64,000 nt of DNA, taken from NCBI GenBank assembly GCA_001695595.3, contig MBPM02000078.1, positions 1 through 64,000 of the forward strand, read 5' to 3'. Positions 23,627-35,069 of this stretch are shown here, one piece after another; within the stretch, counting starts at the first letter, position 1; every line of letters begins with the position of its first letter. Source of the stretch: Plasmopara viticola (taxonomy: Eukaryota; Oomycota; Peronosporomycetes; Peronosporales; Peronosporaceae). The translations under genes and the position numbers were made by a program. The notes beneath the pieces were generated by a model that worked only from the letters and a program-made list of their open reading frames with translations, made no database searches and was not told the origin of the DNA.

Positions 23627-24976
23627 ATGGACATGCGTGACGCATACCACGTGATAACTGCGCTCTTATTAACGGCCAGCAGCCGCATAGCTGCAGCATT
23701 GAACCAGACCGAGCCTGTGCAAGCACCCAAAATGACGTTGTGGCATCTGGTGGCACGATTGACGAGATTTTGCCTCTTCGAGAAAATCGTGATCCACAGA
23801 ACGACATAGCGCTTTACAAAGAGCGCACGCCCCCACTTCCACGCAATTTTTTGGGAAAATTTAAGCGGCCTTTCATAGAGACGGCTGATTTAATGAGAAA
23901 CGAGGTAGAGAATGCGGTTGAGAAAGCTGCAAAGCCTATTGAAGACCATGAAAGTTTGACACCCAATTCTTTGGAGAAGTTGGAACAATTTGTTATGAAC
24001 GCGGTAAATTCGGACAAAGAAAATGTAATCGCAAAAGCTGCAAAGGCAATAGAAGTCTATGATAAATAATGCCTATATTGGACGCCGAAATCAGCAAGCG
24101 CCAGCGCATCCATCCGACGCCTTACATTGTGGATGAACAAGCACTGTATGCTTTACCAACTTTAGAAAAAGCTCCCGTGTGGGTGGCAAGTAATGCGCCG
24201 AAAGTGTTAGCGAGAAGACTGAATATTGATATGCCGACAGTCATTATGAAGAACGCTGCAGATTATATATAAAGGCACGACTTTCAACCCGCGACTTTAG
24301 GCCCTCCACGAGTAGAGTCGCCTCTTCGAGTAGTCAAACTTTCAGCCAGTCGATCGCTAAGAAAACTTTAGATCTCGGTGTAGTCGGGCATCATTTGCGC
24401 TTGCACGAAGAAAACGGTAAATTTGCACAATCCGCGACAAAGAGTGGTCAAAGCGTCCTTAAAGATTGGAAGGACGACATGGTGAAAGGTCCCGTCTTGC
24501 GTGCACCCGACGAGGTGGTAAAAGACATATTTTCATTCCACGCGGCGTTTATCAAGGCATTCAGCCTGCCATTCCACCAGTATCCGCAAGAGACGGCTAG
24601 AATGATAAAAATGGTTGGATGGACTTGAAACGTAAGTCTTAACAACGGCTATATCACTTGAACGTTTGAAAGTTTAGCACAAGCGCAAAAATTGCCAGAG
24701 TTGCAGCGATTGTTGGGTCCAGATGTGGAAAAGTTGCTGGGGAATGGAATGTCGGTGTTGCAAAGTGATAAGAAGATTTTGCAGGATGCCTATACCATAA
24801 AGTTGCTCATCATGTACGAGCTGTTCCACGATTTTTGCCACAGCCGTAACGATTTATTTCGAAATCTGCCTCACGAAAGTGACCGCCTAACATGGATCTC
24901 GAAGCTTTCAATTTCAGACAGTGTCAGCAGCAATTATCCAATTTCACCACTTTATGGTTTAGGACGCCAAAGATAA
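23627..24976 (+). pseudogene. Broken effector-like paralogue
   Basis: The order of family blocks is complete but the frame is disrupted. The signal peptide (MRDAYHVITALLLTASSRIA) is at 23633. A frameshift falls at about 23735-23745. The degenerate LPLRENRDPQND and LYKERTP motifs are at about 23767-23835. A second frameshift is at about 24065, just before the SKRQRI motif. A TAA interrupts the frame at 24270-24272, a further frameshift lies between about 24300 and 24395, and an in-frame TGA at 24626-24628 is followed by another stop at about 24660. The conserved FHAAFIKAFSLPFHQYPQET and IKLLIMYELFHDFCHSR blocks remain. It carries one central module, like the intact 412-residue gene. The number and kind of breaks indicate true decay, not sequencing error. 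Confidence 0.8.
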
Positions 24977-25229
24977 CATCGGCGCTTAAGATTGGATACA
25001 GAGCAACCGCGGTCTGACGATAAATGGTCTATCGGTGGAGTTTATAGGTTAGAAAAGTGGATTACCGAGTACGTTTGACAACCTTCGTAAGATCTGGATA
25101 TTTATTTGTGGCAAAGCATAAAGAATTCTTGAAAACGAAACGCGATTCATTAAATTGTTTATTACCTTTCGTTGTTCGAATCGTCTCAAGCACAAAACGA
25201 TACTGAACAATGGAGTTTATTATATGCTT

Positions 25230-25300
25230 GGTCGTTACTTAATCCAGTCACCTCCGTAATTCTTACAATTTCGCAAAAATACTTGTTTCAAAGCAATCAG
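25230..25300. repeat. Shared downstream flank of effector copies (copy 2 of 3)
   Basis: CAGTCACCTCCGTAATTCTTACAATTTCGC matches the blocks at about 18240-18290 and 58915-58965 with scattered substitutions, again 3' of a + strand effector copy. Confidence 0.55.
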
Positions 25301-25399
25301 CCTTTGGCGAAAGGGTGTAATTTTATTAAAACCGACGATAATCGTAAACTTAAATGTTTTGCACATTAAATTGCGAAGTTGGCTTTTCATCTTTAATAG

Positions 25400-25560
25400 C
25401 TCCGTTTAACCTAGGCTAAATAATTAACTTATTTACCGGCCTCATTAATGATGTGAGCATTTAAGTGGCGCTTGGACTTAAGTTAATTTTTTGCCCAACT
25501 ATTTGGCCCTTAGGATACTAACAGAGCGCCACGCTGTCGTCCTGAAGACACCCAGCGTGG
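25400..25560 (-). pseudogene. Antisense 3' fragment of the effector-like family (second)
   Basis: This segment aligns with 18340-18480, sharing ATGATGTGAG, GGCGCT(C/T)GGACTTA and GATACTAACAGA blocks. Read on the - strand it is a badly decayed version of the family's PFHQYPQET-to-SPSNN region. It converges on the + strand pseudogene at 23627-24976, repeating the arrangement at 17.2-18.5 kb. Confidence 0.45.
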
Positions 25561-26549
25561 ATTTTTACATTTTAAGATACTAACTCTTTTGTACGCACGC
25601 TGGAACTTGTACAATCTCAGCCGCCCAGTATCTGGAGACGCTTTAAACATTCACCGTCTCAGGGTGTCGCGCAAGTATGGAAGATACCCAACTCTCTGTG
25701 AATAGTCTTGCAATAATCTTTGTACTTCGTTACGGTGTTTGCTCCCACCGAATTTTGTTATAAGCCGAATTCTAGGATTCAGCTGTCTTACGCGTGGGCT
25801 ATCCGACCGAGGCCCGTCCTCATGAGTTCATTGCGAAGCTTTTAAGGTTGGTAGACCGTCCAGCCTTCCTATCTGTCAGACACACATTTCAGATGCGAAT
25901 TGGCCGGGCAGTAACATTTTTGGACGAAATTTTTCCCCATATTAATTTATCACTGGTGGGTTAATTTGAGTATCAAAGGTATCGAACCAGCCCCGGGTCA
26001 AGATTTCGACAACTCGAATTAGAGGGTCATAAAGTGACTTGCACGCGATGGACAAATTAGTAGGTCGACTTACAATAAATCAGCACTAGTCGAAGGGTGG
26101 AAAGGCGCCCGTCAGTAAGTAGTTTTGTAACGCTAAATTATCCTGCATAATATATGTCTTCTCCTGTCTGCTATCAACATCGGACCTTGCTTGCTCTGCC
26201 AGTAGAGAGTTTTCCTGACCTCACGATAACTATGGGCATATTTATTGGTATAAAGCCGTTAAAGTCCGGTGGCAATTTGACATTACTCTATGCTGACGCC
26301 GTCGAGATGTATCTAGTAGGATCTAAAAAAATAGGCTCGGAGGTTGCGTTGCAAGCTAAGGACCTTAATATATACTGTTCATCTTTCTACTCAGAGCTCA
26401 AGTGCCTTTTTAACTCAACACGACGGGAATGCTGCCCAAAACTTTACTTGTCTATGTCCTTTACCTCGTCTAAGAATGACGAATATGAATTATTTAGAAG
26501 TTGAATTAGAGATTTAATTCTCACACGTCAAAGTTTGCGATACAGAGGG
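25561..26549. other. No gene recognised
   Basis: One open stretch of 116 codons at 26154-26504 (+) has no recognisable domain. The phrase at about 26240-26300 (IKPLKSGGNLTLLYADAVEMYL) could be a fragment of a retroelement protein, but this is not supported further. Confidence 0.3.
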
Positions 26550-27020
26550 TGATGGAGAAGCATGACGTGTAGGAGTTGCTAGACCAAGATGAAGCATAGC
26601 GCTACCGCCTAGCCCAAGCGACGTTTAGTGAAAGCTGCTTAGGACGTTGGCAGTCATCTATTTGCGATAAAGAACTCGCTTTGCTGTTTGCTTAGCCGTC
26701 AATAGGTGCACACGATGCATGTTCAAGAACAGAAGAGCACTTTCGAGGAAAAGATTGGCTAACAATCTATTCCTTTGTCGATCTTTGGGCCAGAACGATA
26801 GAATAAGCTGATCTTGTACTGAAGTACATCCAGAAATTTAAGCCGTTGGCAGAAAACTCTGATACAGTGCCCGCTGCAGTCATTAGTAACAACTTGGTCA
26901 TCAATCTTTTGGCAAATTCATGTGAGTCGTGCCATTTCCTCCTTACCGAGTTGAAGTCGATGGCAAAGTTGTAGACATAGGAATTCGGCTGACACTCGAG
27001 GACATTGGGCGCAAGAACCA
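26550..27020 (+). mobile_element. Second copia gag relic, paralogous to 8190-8560
   Basis: GACCAAGATGAAGCATAGCG and following bases align with 8212-8340. Further on (about 26790-26960) the + strand reads a decayed Gag helix region with recognisable YIQKFKPLAENSD, then LVINLLANS, as in copia UBN2-type Gag ('LAE.LD...LVI.LL.SLP'). In-frame stops and frameshifts are present. Confidence 0.45.
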
Positions 27021-28440
27021 TTAAAGTGGTAGCCTGCGAATGATACAGCGACACTAAAACCAAAATTGTGATGAAGGGAGCTATGACTCGACGCAACTTG
27101 GCGAAGTTGATTGCGAAAACGAAATTACCACTTCCAACCTAAATTTAAGGAACGTCTGGACAACGACTCCGGCAAATGCAGTAGCTAATATAAGTTATTT
27201 ACGCCCACATTAAAAAAAGCTTAGATACCAAGGTATGGATAGAGTGTTCACCGCTGCACAGTTTTGTTAAGCGTAAATTCTACGAGGAAACATCCGACAA
27301 CGCTTAAGTCGGCGATGAAACCCAGCAATGGGTGGAAGTGCGCGACTCACAAGTCGAGTCTTCCGCAAGAACAAGTCATGTTTACTGATTCCAGGGCCTT
27401 AATGTTTGTAGACAATCGGTTGTCGGTGGATGCTTCTTTATAAGAAGATCTAATAGGTGAGAACGAGCAATTCGACGCGTGACTTGTAACGAAGAAATTG
27501 CTTCAAAACAAGGACGTCGACTTCGAAGAAATCTTTGTATTAAGAACAAGTTCCATGTCGATTAAGAGTCTGCTCAGTATGGCGGCAAATTTGGTATCGA
27601 CGGGGGCTCTAAGTGCTTCTAAAAACGACGCTTTTGATAGGACTGCCTCGCAGAAATATCTTAATGGTGCAGCCAGAGGGCTGCATACCTAGACTGCGTA
27701 TTCCACTTCAATTGCTCGTTCTATTGTGTAAAACATTTTTTGCTAGTGTGAAATTAGACCATTGACAATTTTGTTAGTAGATAGGATATAAGCACTGTGA
27801 GCCGATCAGTGCGTTTACGTCAGGTGAGTCGACGAACTCATGGTCTTTGTAGATCTCAACGTCGACAATTTCATCTTCGCCCGCAACGACGGCGATCTGA
27901 CCAGGTCGATTAAATAAACAACTAAATGATCGTTTCGACATGACGCACTTATGCCACCTAGAGTATTGGTTGGTACGAAATCGTGCAAGGCGTGTCCGCA
28001 GCAAACAGCCTTAGTGTTGAATACAATCCCTGGAGATGAGACGTGCTAGTCGATGTACTTTAACGCCGGCCAGATATTATTTTACCCTACATCACCATGG
28101 GTGAAAGGACTATCAACGAACAAACTTGAGTCAGGCGCCATTTGACACGGTAATTAATCGCAGTCAAAAAGATTACAAGTACAAGTTGGTTACCTCTTGA
28201 CATTTATCACAGTTGCATTGAACGTATTTTCTACTTTTCAAAAGAATAGTACAGGCAGATTTAGCCTTCGCTACATACAACAGAGACCTGGAATACGACA
28301 TGATTACAAGGACACCTAACTATATAATTTCCAGTCCCTCCTACCGGAAAAACTTTATCGAAGTCTCCCGATAAATTGGTGGCTTCTTATTTAAAGTGAG
28401 TGGTCAAGGCTTCGGTTATCTAGAGGTCTGCAACACCGTC
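27021..28440. other. No gene recognised
   Basis: Short open stretches on both strands only (for example 27774-28004 on -). No motif or repeat partner found. Confidence 0.35.
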
Positions 28441-28800
28441 AAGCTCGCGGCTCACACGTTGGATTCTTTACAGAAGTTGCCAGTATCGAAAATTGCTTGA
28501 AATAACATAGGCTTTGAGTTTTATTCGGCTTGCTAAGGGTTATTGGCAACACAGAATTAGTAATCTTCGTGTGCCGTTTCAGACGTTAGTTCATTCAGCA
28601 CCTGTTCTTACTAGTGAATTGAGAAACAATCAGCAATATATATCTAGCGATACGATTTTAAGATTTTACAGTCTTTGGCTACAAAAATGTGAAGAGAGAT
28701 TACCGGCTTTGTCGCTCGAAAAAAGCCGCGGTCTGACCGCCAAAATTAAGCAGAAGAGCGTTTTTATGCGTTGGCACATATTACATCAAAAGATTATATT
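28441..28800 (+). repeat. Dispersed repeat copy A (partner at 63466-63800)
   Basis: The two segments align over about 330 bases: GTTGCCAGTATC, GGCTTGCTAAGGGTTATTGG against GGCTTGCTGGGGATTATTGG, TTCGTGTGCCG against TTCGTGTGTCG, and GCACCTGTTCTT in both. In the frame common to both copies the best reading is a hydrophobic stretch (GLL..IG.T..V.FVCR), which suggests a degraded coding region with a membrane segment. The parent gene or element is not recognised. An open stretch of 134 codons at 28514-28918 is in a different frame from the conserved one. Confidence 0.5.
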
Positions 28801-30604
28801 TTTTATGAATATGTTACATCAAAAGATTAAAACATTATGGAGAAGGCACAAGATCGAGAAGGAATCGATCTCAATTGGAGCTCCTTGTCTACGATTCCCG
28901 AAGTGTTTTGTGAAGTAAATGCGCTCATATGGGCGCCAAATGTTTTGCAACGCGGCACGCATATTCCGCTAGTAAAGATTGATGAAACGGCTTTGGCACG
29001 ACCTCCCCAAGACCGTTGCCATCTATGATTGGAAGCAACAGGCGTAGCCGAGGTTCTTTGGCTCCTTGATAGGGTATTGTAGCGGTGACTTATCATTCGT
29101 ATTCGGCCTTGCGCCGATTTCGCATTGTGCCAAATCCGATGCATTTTCCAAGAAAAGTTGTCTTCGATCCAAATCACACAACGTATCACGTCCTTGAAGT
29201 ACTGCGTCCATGGTGCTCTCGTGTCGGACTACAACTGGAGTAATAGATCTCATTTAGTAAATTTAATGTTTATCTATCGTATGTTTTCTTATCTGCGCAA
29301 AATTTATCTCTGCAATCAAAGCAGGGACGTAACAATTGCACGCTTCCTAGGTGCAAGTCTTTTGTGATATCATCGTAGTACATGTACATTTTAGCTAACA
29401 CTTTCTTCTTGCGAAAAGAAATGTCGCGGTCTGCTTTTTCGAATAATTTGTTAGGCACTAGCTTTGATGTGAGTCAACGTTTGTAGCCCGTGAGCTGTAA
29501 ACCACATGCTCGTGAGAGACCTGCAAGCTGGTTGCACACTTCTAAAACTTTGCGCCCGCTCTTCGACAAGTCCTCTGAGCCAAACACTCAATATATAACC
29601 TTCATGAGGTTCAATAGCACGATGTGCAATAGATACTGATTCTATTCAACATGAAGTCACAAATTTATGCGCTCTTTTGCTTTTTATTAGCCATCCGAAT
29701 CTAACACAACAAATGCAGCTATCACAGTTGCTCAGGGGAAGGCCTAAAACACCGCGACCAAATAACTGTAATTTTGCTACAACGTGTTAGTGTGTCATTT
29801 GGAGATCGACTAAGTCATCAAAACTCAACAAGCAACAGTAAGCAGTATACTTTACATTCACCGACATCTTACCGAGTGATTATAGCGTTCATGTCAGTCT
29901 ATTCGTCTTACTATTTTGGTCCATATAATATGGCAATAAATGTTTCTGTTACGGATTTAGTCTCAGGCGGATGCTGTGTCATGAATTTAGGAGATCGATG
30001 GTCGAATATATAACAAGTTGTTGGCTTTTGAAGCGTCCATACGAGCTCACGTGAGCTAATCGAGCTTTTGCCTCTAACAAATCCTTCGTGCACCTAGCCG
30101 GAACAACGGATGGATCAAGGAATGAGCATATGTTATATATCACGATACAGAAGGCTTGGCATATGTAAGAGTGGTACGTTTCTTTCCCCTGAGTCAGAGT
30201 CATTTTATGTCGTCAGCAGAAACCACCTGACTCCGACATTATTTGTTTAGTTGGCGAGTAGTGCACTGTTCTAACCTCAGATGTGACTGCTTGGACCTGA
30301 AGCATGCGTTCTCTGTCGCTCACAAATGACAATGAGTCATCGTCTGATTCACATCACAACCAAAGTCGCGTAAACTTGAAAAATCTAATTTCATCAGATG
30401 ATTGTTGAAAATTTGCTGAAGCTTGGTCTGGTCGAACTTCGCAGCTATTTGGCTGCAAGACCTCCTTAGCATGTGCCTTGTATGGGATGTAGCTTGGCGT
30501 TGGTGTCCGTAAGACCATTCTTGTGCTCTAATAGCATCTCTAGTTGTAATTTAAACCTGTGCTTCGGCTAATTTGCTGCTTTACACCTCGATTAAATGAA
30601 ACAC
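28801..30604. other. No intact gene recognised
   Basis: A 63-codon open stretch at 28837-29028 (+) is protein-like but unassigned. The stretch at 30430-30520 resembles about 12190-12280. The copia element begins at 30605. Confidence 0.35.
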
Positions 30605-30750
30605 TGTTAACATTACACCGCTGAATGCATGTTGAACAGGTGGATGGCTTTACAGTAATTACAAGTACGTCACAATTAGTAATTACATATGGTAGCCGTT
30701 CATTGGTCAGGATAAATATATTCACTTCGGTTTTTACTTTCTTCTTAACA
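30605..30750 (+). repeat. 5' LTR of copia element 1
   Basis: 146 bases, TG...CA ends. Matches 34919-35064 along its whole length by eye and differs from the LTRs of elements 2 and 3 at about two positions. Confidence 0.95.
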
Positions 30751-30762
30751 GGTTAACAGCCG
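30751..30762 (+). other. Putative primer-binding site (tRNA-Asn anticodon stem-loop type)
   Basis: GGTTAACAGCCG directly follows the LTR. Its reverse complement, CGGCTGTTAACC, matches the anticodon stem-loop of eukaryotic tRNA-Asn(GUU) as I recall it (about positions 29-40). It does not match a tRNA 3' end. This implies priming by a half-tRNA, as known for Drosophila copia and Ty5 with initiator tRNA. The same site lies next to the LTR in elements 2 and 3. Confidence 0.55.
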
Positions 30763-30798
30763 CAAACAACAGCCTCGCATCACCACACCGTCACCGCC

Positions 30799-33700
30799 AT
30801 GACTACCAAGCGCACCGAAGTCCTCCTAGGAGATGGTAACTACTACCATTGAGAGTTCAACATGAGATTGGCCCTCGCAAGAAAAGGGCTGCTGGGACAC
30901 ATTATAGGCGCGAAGGGCGAGAGCGAAATAACGGAGACGTGGCTCGTAAATGACGCCAAGGCATTGGGTATATTTGCCTAGGGCGTCGAGATACAACACC
31001 AGACCAAGATACGGTCTGCTACTCGTGCCTTGGAGGCATGGGGAACGCTTCGCGATTTCTACCATCGTTCCACTTTACACAACCGTGTCACGATGACACG
31101 GCGCCTTCATGAGTTTAAGATGGAGAGTGGCACTCGCATGGTGGAACATCTGGACGCATTTGATGAGCTGGTCGTGGGACTCCAGATGACGGGAGAGCCG
31201 GTGGATGTTTCAAGACAGCTAGTGGTGCTTCTGAGCAGCTTGCCGGCGGAATATGAAATAATATCGTCTATCGTGGAGAACGCCAAGGACATCACTCTGA
31301 TCGAAGTCAAGGAGAAGCTGTTGAAGGAGTCAGACAGACTACAGAAGAAGGAAGCAAGTGAGAAAGCGTTTCGATCCACAGACAATGATGGACAGATCAA
31401 GGGCAGACGAGGAAGTGGCCGCAAGATTTACGCGCCACGCAAGGGCGGCGGTTTTCGGGGAAAATGCTTCAATTGTGACCAGACTGGTCATATGAAGCGG
31501 GACTGCCCAGCTGCTGAGAGCCGTTCCAGAAACCGGTATAGCGGTAATGATGCAGTGTTTGCTGTGGGGGATGAGCAATCAGTAAGCTGGCTGTTCGACA
31601 GTGGTGCGTCGTCACACATGACCCCTCACCGAAGTGAATTGATCGACTTCAAGCAACTTAAAGACGACATCAAGGTAACAATTGCAGATGGCAGAAAGTT
31701 ACGCGTCGAAGGAGCTGGAACAGTGAAGCTTATCGGCTTAGATGGAAGACGCATATCGATGATGGAAGTGCTGCTTATCCCTGGACTTGACAGACGTCTA
31801 CTGTCGGTGGGAAAGCTTGCCGAACGTGGACTAAGTGTAGAATTTCAGCGTGCTTTGTGCACCATTTGGGACAAGAACGAAGCTTTGGCAACTGGGACAA
31901 GAAATGGGAGAGCTTACACACTGGATTGTGAGCAAGAGGAGGCACGATTGGTGCAATACTCGGGAGTTGATAGTCAGTGGGAGTTATGGCACGCTCGTAT
32001 GGGACATCCAAGTGAGGACGTCTTAGTGAAGACTATGCGATACACAGAAGGTATTCCTGCGCTAAAACAAGGTATCAAGACCCTGTGTGGTGGATGCATG
32101 AAGGGCAAGCAGACGATCGAAGCCTTTCCAGGACGCTCCATGACAAAGACATCACGTGTATTGGAATTAGTTCATACAGACGTGATGGGACCCATGAAGA
32201 CACTTTCAAAAGGAGGTGCTAAATACATTTTGACGTTTGTGGATGATTATTCACGATATGTGGTGGCTTACTTTCTGGCAAAGAAGAGTGAAGTTGCCGA
32301 CAAGATCAAGATGTTCAAAGCACTGCATGAGAATCAGTGGGGAACCCGTATCAAGTGCCTGCGTTCGGACAATGGAACGGAGTTTGTCAACAAGACAGTT
32401 ACGGATTTATGTCAGCGGAACGGTATCATACATCAGCGTACTGTTCCATACAGTCCCCAACAAAATGGAATTGCAGAACGAATGAACCGTACGATAATGG
32501 AAAAGGCACGGAGCATGCTACACTACAAGTGTGTTCCGACATGTTGGTGGGCAGAGACAGTAAGCACTGCGGTGTACCTGATCAACCGCTCTCCTAATAC
32601 AATGCACCCAAATAACACCCCATATGAACTGGGATTTGTGATGAAGCCACGGATGGATCATCTTAGGGTGTTTGGGTCTCATGGATATGCTCACGTTGAT
32701 CAAGTGAAGAGGACGAAGCTCGAAGCCAAAAGCTTCAAGTGCATGTTCCTTGGTTATGTCGAAGACACCAAGGGATACCGAGTTTACGATTTGGAGAAAG
32801 ACAAGATATCAGTATCACGGTCGGCGAAGCTGGACGAGCGTGAAGTGGGCGGCATTTATGAGACACACCCGCCCAAACAAATAAAAGTGATACACGTTAC
32901 CAAAGACAACGATGAAAGTGCTGTGTCCGGGCCGACGGAACACCAACAAGATCAAGATGAACTTATGGAGGGTGAAGGAGAAGATGAAATTTTAGATGCT
33001 CCAATGAATGAAGAGGAGTCCGACACAAATGAGTCAAGGGTCGAGATGCTTCGATTACCGACCTCAGTACACTCTGAACTGACAGAGTACAGACCTCATA
33101 CACTGGATGCACAGGAAGATCGATTGGTATTTCGACCGCAAGTGGAACGTTCAAGGCGTACAAATAGACCAATGTTGTTGCTGGAAAACGGATCAGATGC
33201 CGATGAAAGTCTGGGAGGAAGCGAAGGACCACCATCTTCAAAGTGTGCAAGGATTGATGAAGACGGCCTGATAGCTGAAGCTATTCTCGCTTACGCTGTG
33301 AGTGTTGGTGAAGAATCAGACTTGCCTACCACGTATGCGCAGGCAATGTCTAGTGACGAGGCAGAACAGTGGCGACAAGCGATTGACGCCAAATTACAGT
33401 CGCATCACAAAACCAAAACATGGACACTCGTTCCACGAGAATCAATTGGACGTACGATTGGATGCCGCTGGGTTTTTGCTAAGAAGCGTGACCAGAATGG
33501 ATGTGTTGTGCGCTACAAAGTACGATTGGTGGCTAAAGGTTTCAAGCAGAAATACGGCGTGGATTTCTTCGAGACTTACTCTCCAGTGGCCAACATGAAC
33601 TCAATTCGAGTTGTACTCGCAGTGTGTGCGGTATTAGGCTACAAAATGGAACAGCTGGACGTTGACACCGCCTTTCTCAACAGTGTACTGTCGGATCGTG

Positions 33701-34905
33701 TTCACATGGAAGTTCCAATTGGTGTTAAGGGAGCTCAAGGATTTGCGTGTCAGCTGAACAAAGCTATATATGGTCTCAAGCAAGCTGCAAGCGCTTGGAA
33801 CAAGACGATCGACCACGTCTTCAAGAAGAACGATTTTAAAAGTTGTGGAGCGGATCAATGCGTCTACGTGAAGAAAGTGGTGGAAGGTTTTGTGTACGTA
33901 TGTCTTTATGTCGATGATTTGATCATTGCAGCCAAGACGAGCGACGAGATTCTAGAGGTCAAGGGGATGCATAAAAGTGTTTTCAAGATGAAGGATCTCG
34001 GTATGGCGAAGTTCATCTTGGGCATGGAGATCGACCACGACATGACAGCTTCCACACCAATGATCAAGCAAACACGCTACATTAGCGACGTGGCTGAGCG
34101 ATTTGGACAGAAAAACGCCAAGAACGTCGACAATCCGTGTACGTCCGGTCTCAAGCTGTCAACATCACAGTCACCAAGTACAGAAGCTGAGCGTTCAGAG
34201 ATGCGGTCAAGACCATACCGCTCACTAATTGGATGTCTGCTATATGTTACAACTTGCACTCGGCCGGACGTCGCATACATCGTGACACAACTGTCTCGAT
34301 TTTTCGAAAAACCGGGATTACCACATTGGAACGCCGCAATTCGTGTATTGCGCTACTTAAATTCGACACGTCATCATGGGATCGTTTCCCAAAGAGGGAC
34401 GAGAAAGGTGATTATTGAAGCTTTTTCGGATGCTGACTGGAGTAGCAACACCGATGACAGACGGTCTGTCTCAGGTGTGTTGATCAACATTGGTAAAGCT
34501 CCGGTTGTATTCAAGTCCAAGTATCAGAGAACAGTTGCACTAAGTTCCGCAGAAGTAGAGTATATGGCGCTCAGCTTGTGCACACAAGAAGTACTTTGGG
34601 CGCGCGCAATGCTCAAGGACATGGGTCAAGAACAAGTGGGAGGCACGCAAATATGGGAAGACAATCAAGGTGCGATAGCTTTGGCAAACAACGCGGGCTA
34701 CAACGCACGTACAAAGCACGTGGACATCAGACATCACTTCATTCGGGAGAACGTTCAGCATGGATTACTCAAGATTGGCTACATTGATACAAGGAGTCAG
34801 CTTGCAGATATGCTAGCCAAGGCGCTTGGAACCAAGATGCTGAAGTATCTGCGCGAAGCCTCCGGAATCAAGACCAAGTCAGCAACAAAGGACACACAGC
34901 ATTAG
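30799..34905 (+). pseudogene. Copia Gag-Pol polyprotein of element 1, two nonsense codons in gag
   Basis: One long frame from the ATG at 30799 to the TAG at 34903-34905, broken only by TGA at 30850-30852 (a tryptophan codon in the sister elements) and TAG at 30979-30981 (a glutamine codon there). After that the frame is open for nearly 1300 codons. Order of parts: Gag helices, CCHC zinc knuckle (31465-31506, CFNCDQTGHMKRDC), aspartic protease DSGAS (31597-31611), GAG-pre-integrase (about 31980-32130), integrase core with SPQQNGIAERMNRT (about 32452-32493), reverse transcriptase with YVDD (33907-33918) and RNase H (about 34415-34740, ALSSAEVEYMAL). Compared with elements 2 and 3 the protein is clearly diverged. 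Both stops could arise by single transitions. The rest of the frame looks well preserved. Confidence 0.9.
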
Positions 34906-34918
34906 CGGTGAGTGGGAG

Positions 34919-35064
34919 TGTTAACATTACACCGCTGAATGCATGTTGAACAGGTGGATGGCTTTACAGTAATTACAAGTACGTCACAATTAGTAATTAC
35001 ATATGGTAGCCGTTCATTGGTCAGGATAAATATATTCACTTCGGTTTTTACTTTCTTCTTAACA
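34919..35064 (+). repeat. 3' LTR of copia element 1
   Basis: 146 bases, matching 30605-30750, followed by the target duplication AACAC. Confidence 0.95.
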
Positions 35065-35069
35065 AACAC

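Larger units (their letters stand above)
30605..35064 (+). mobile_element. Full-length Ty1/copia LTR retrotransposon, element 1
   Basis: A 4460-base element bounded by two 146-base LTRs starting TGTTAACA and ending TTAACA, with a perfect 5-bp target-site duplication AACAC (30600-30604 and 35065-35069). The order protease, integrase, reverse transcriptase, RNase H marks it as Ty1/copia (Pseudoviridae type). The presumed primer-binding site adjoins the 5' LTR and a purine-rich AGTGGGAG (34911-34918) adjoins the 3' LTR. The LTRs appear identical to each other, so insertion is recent, yet gag carries two nonsense codons. Confidence 0.95.
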
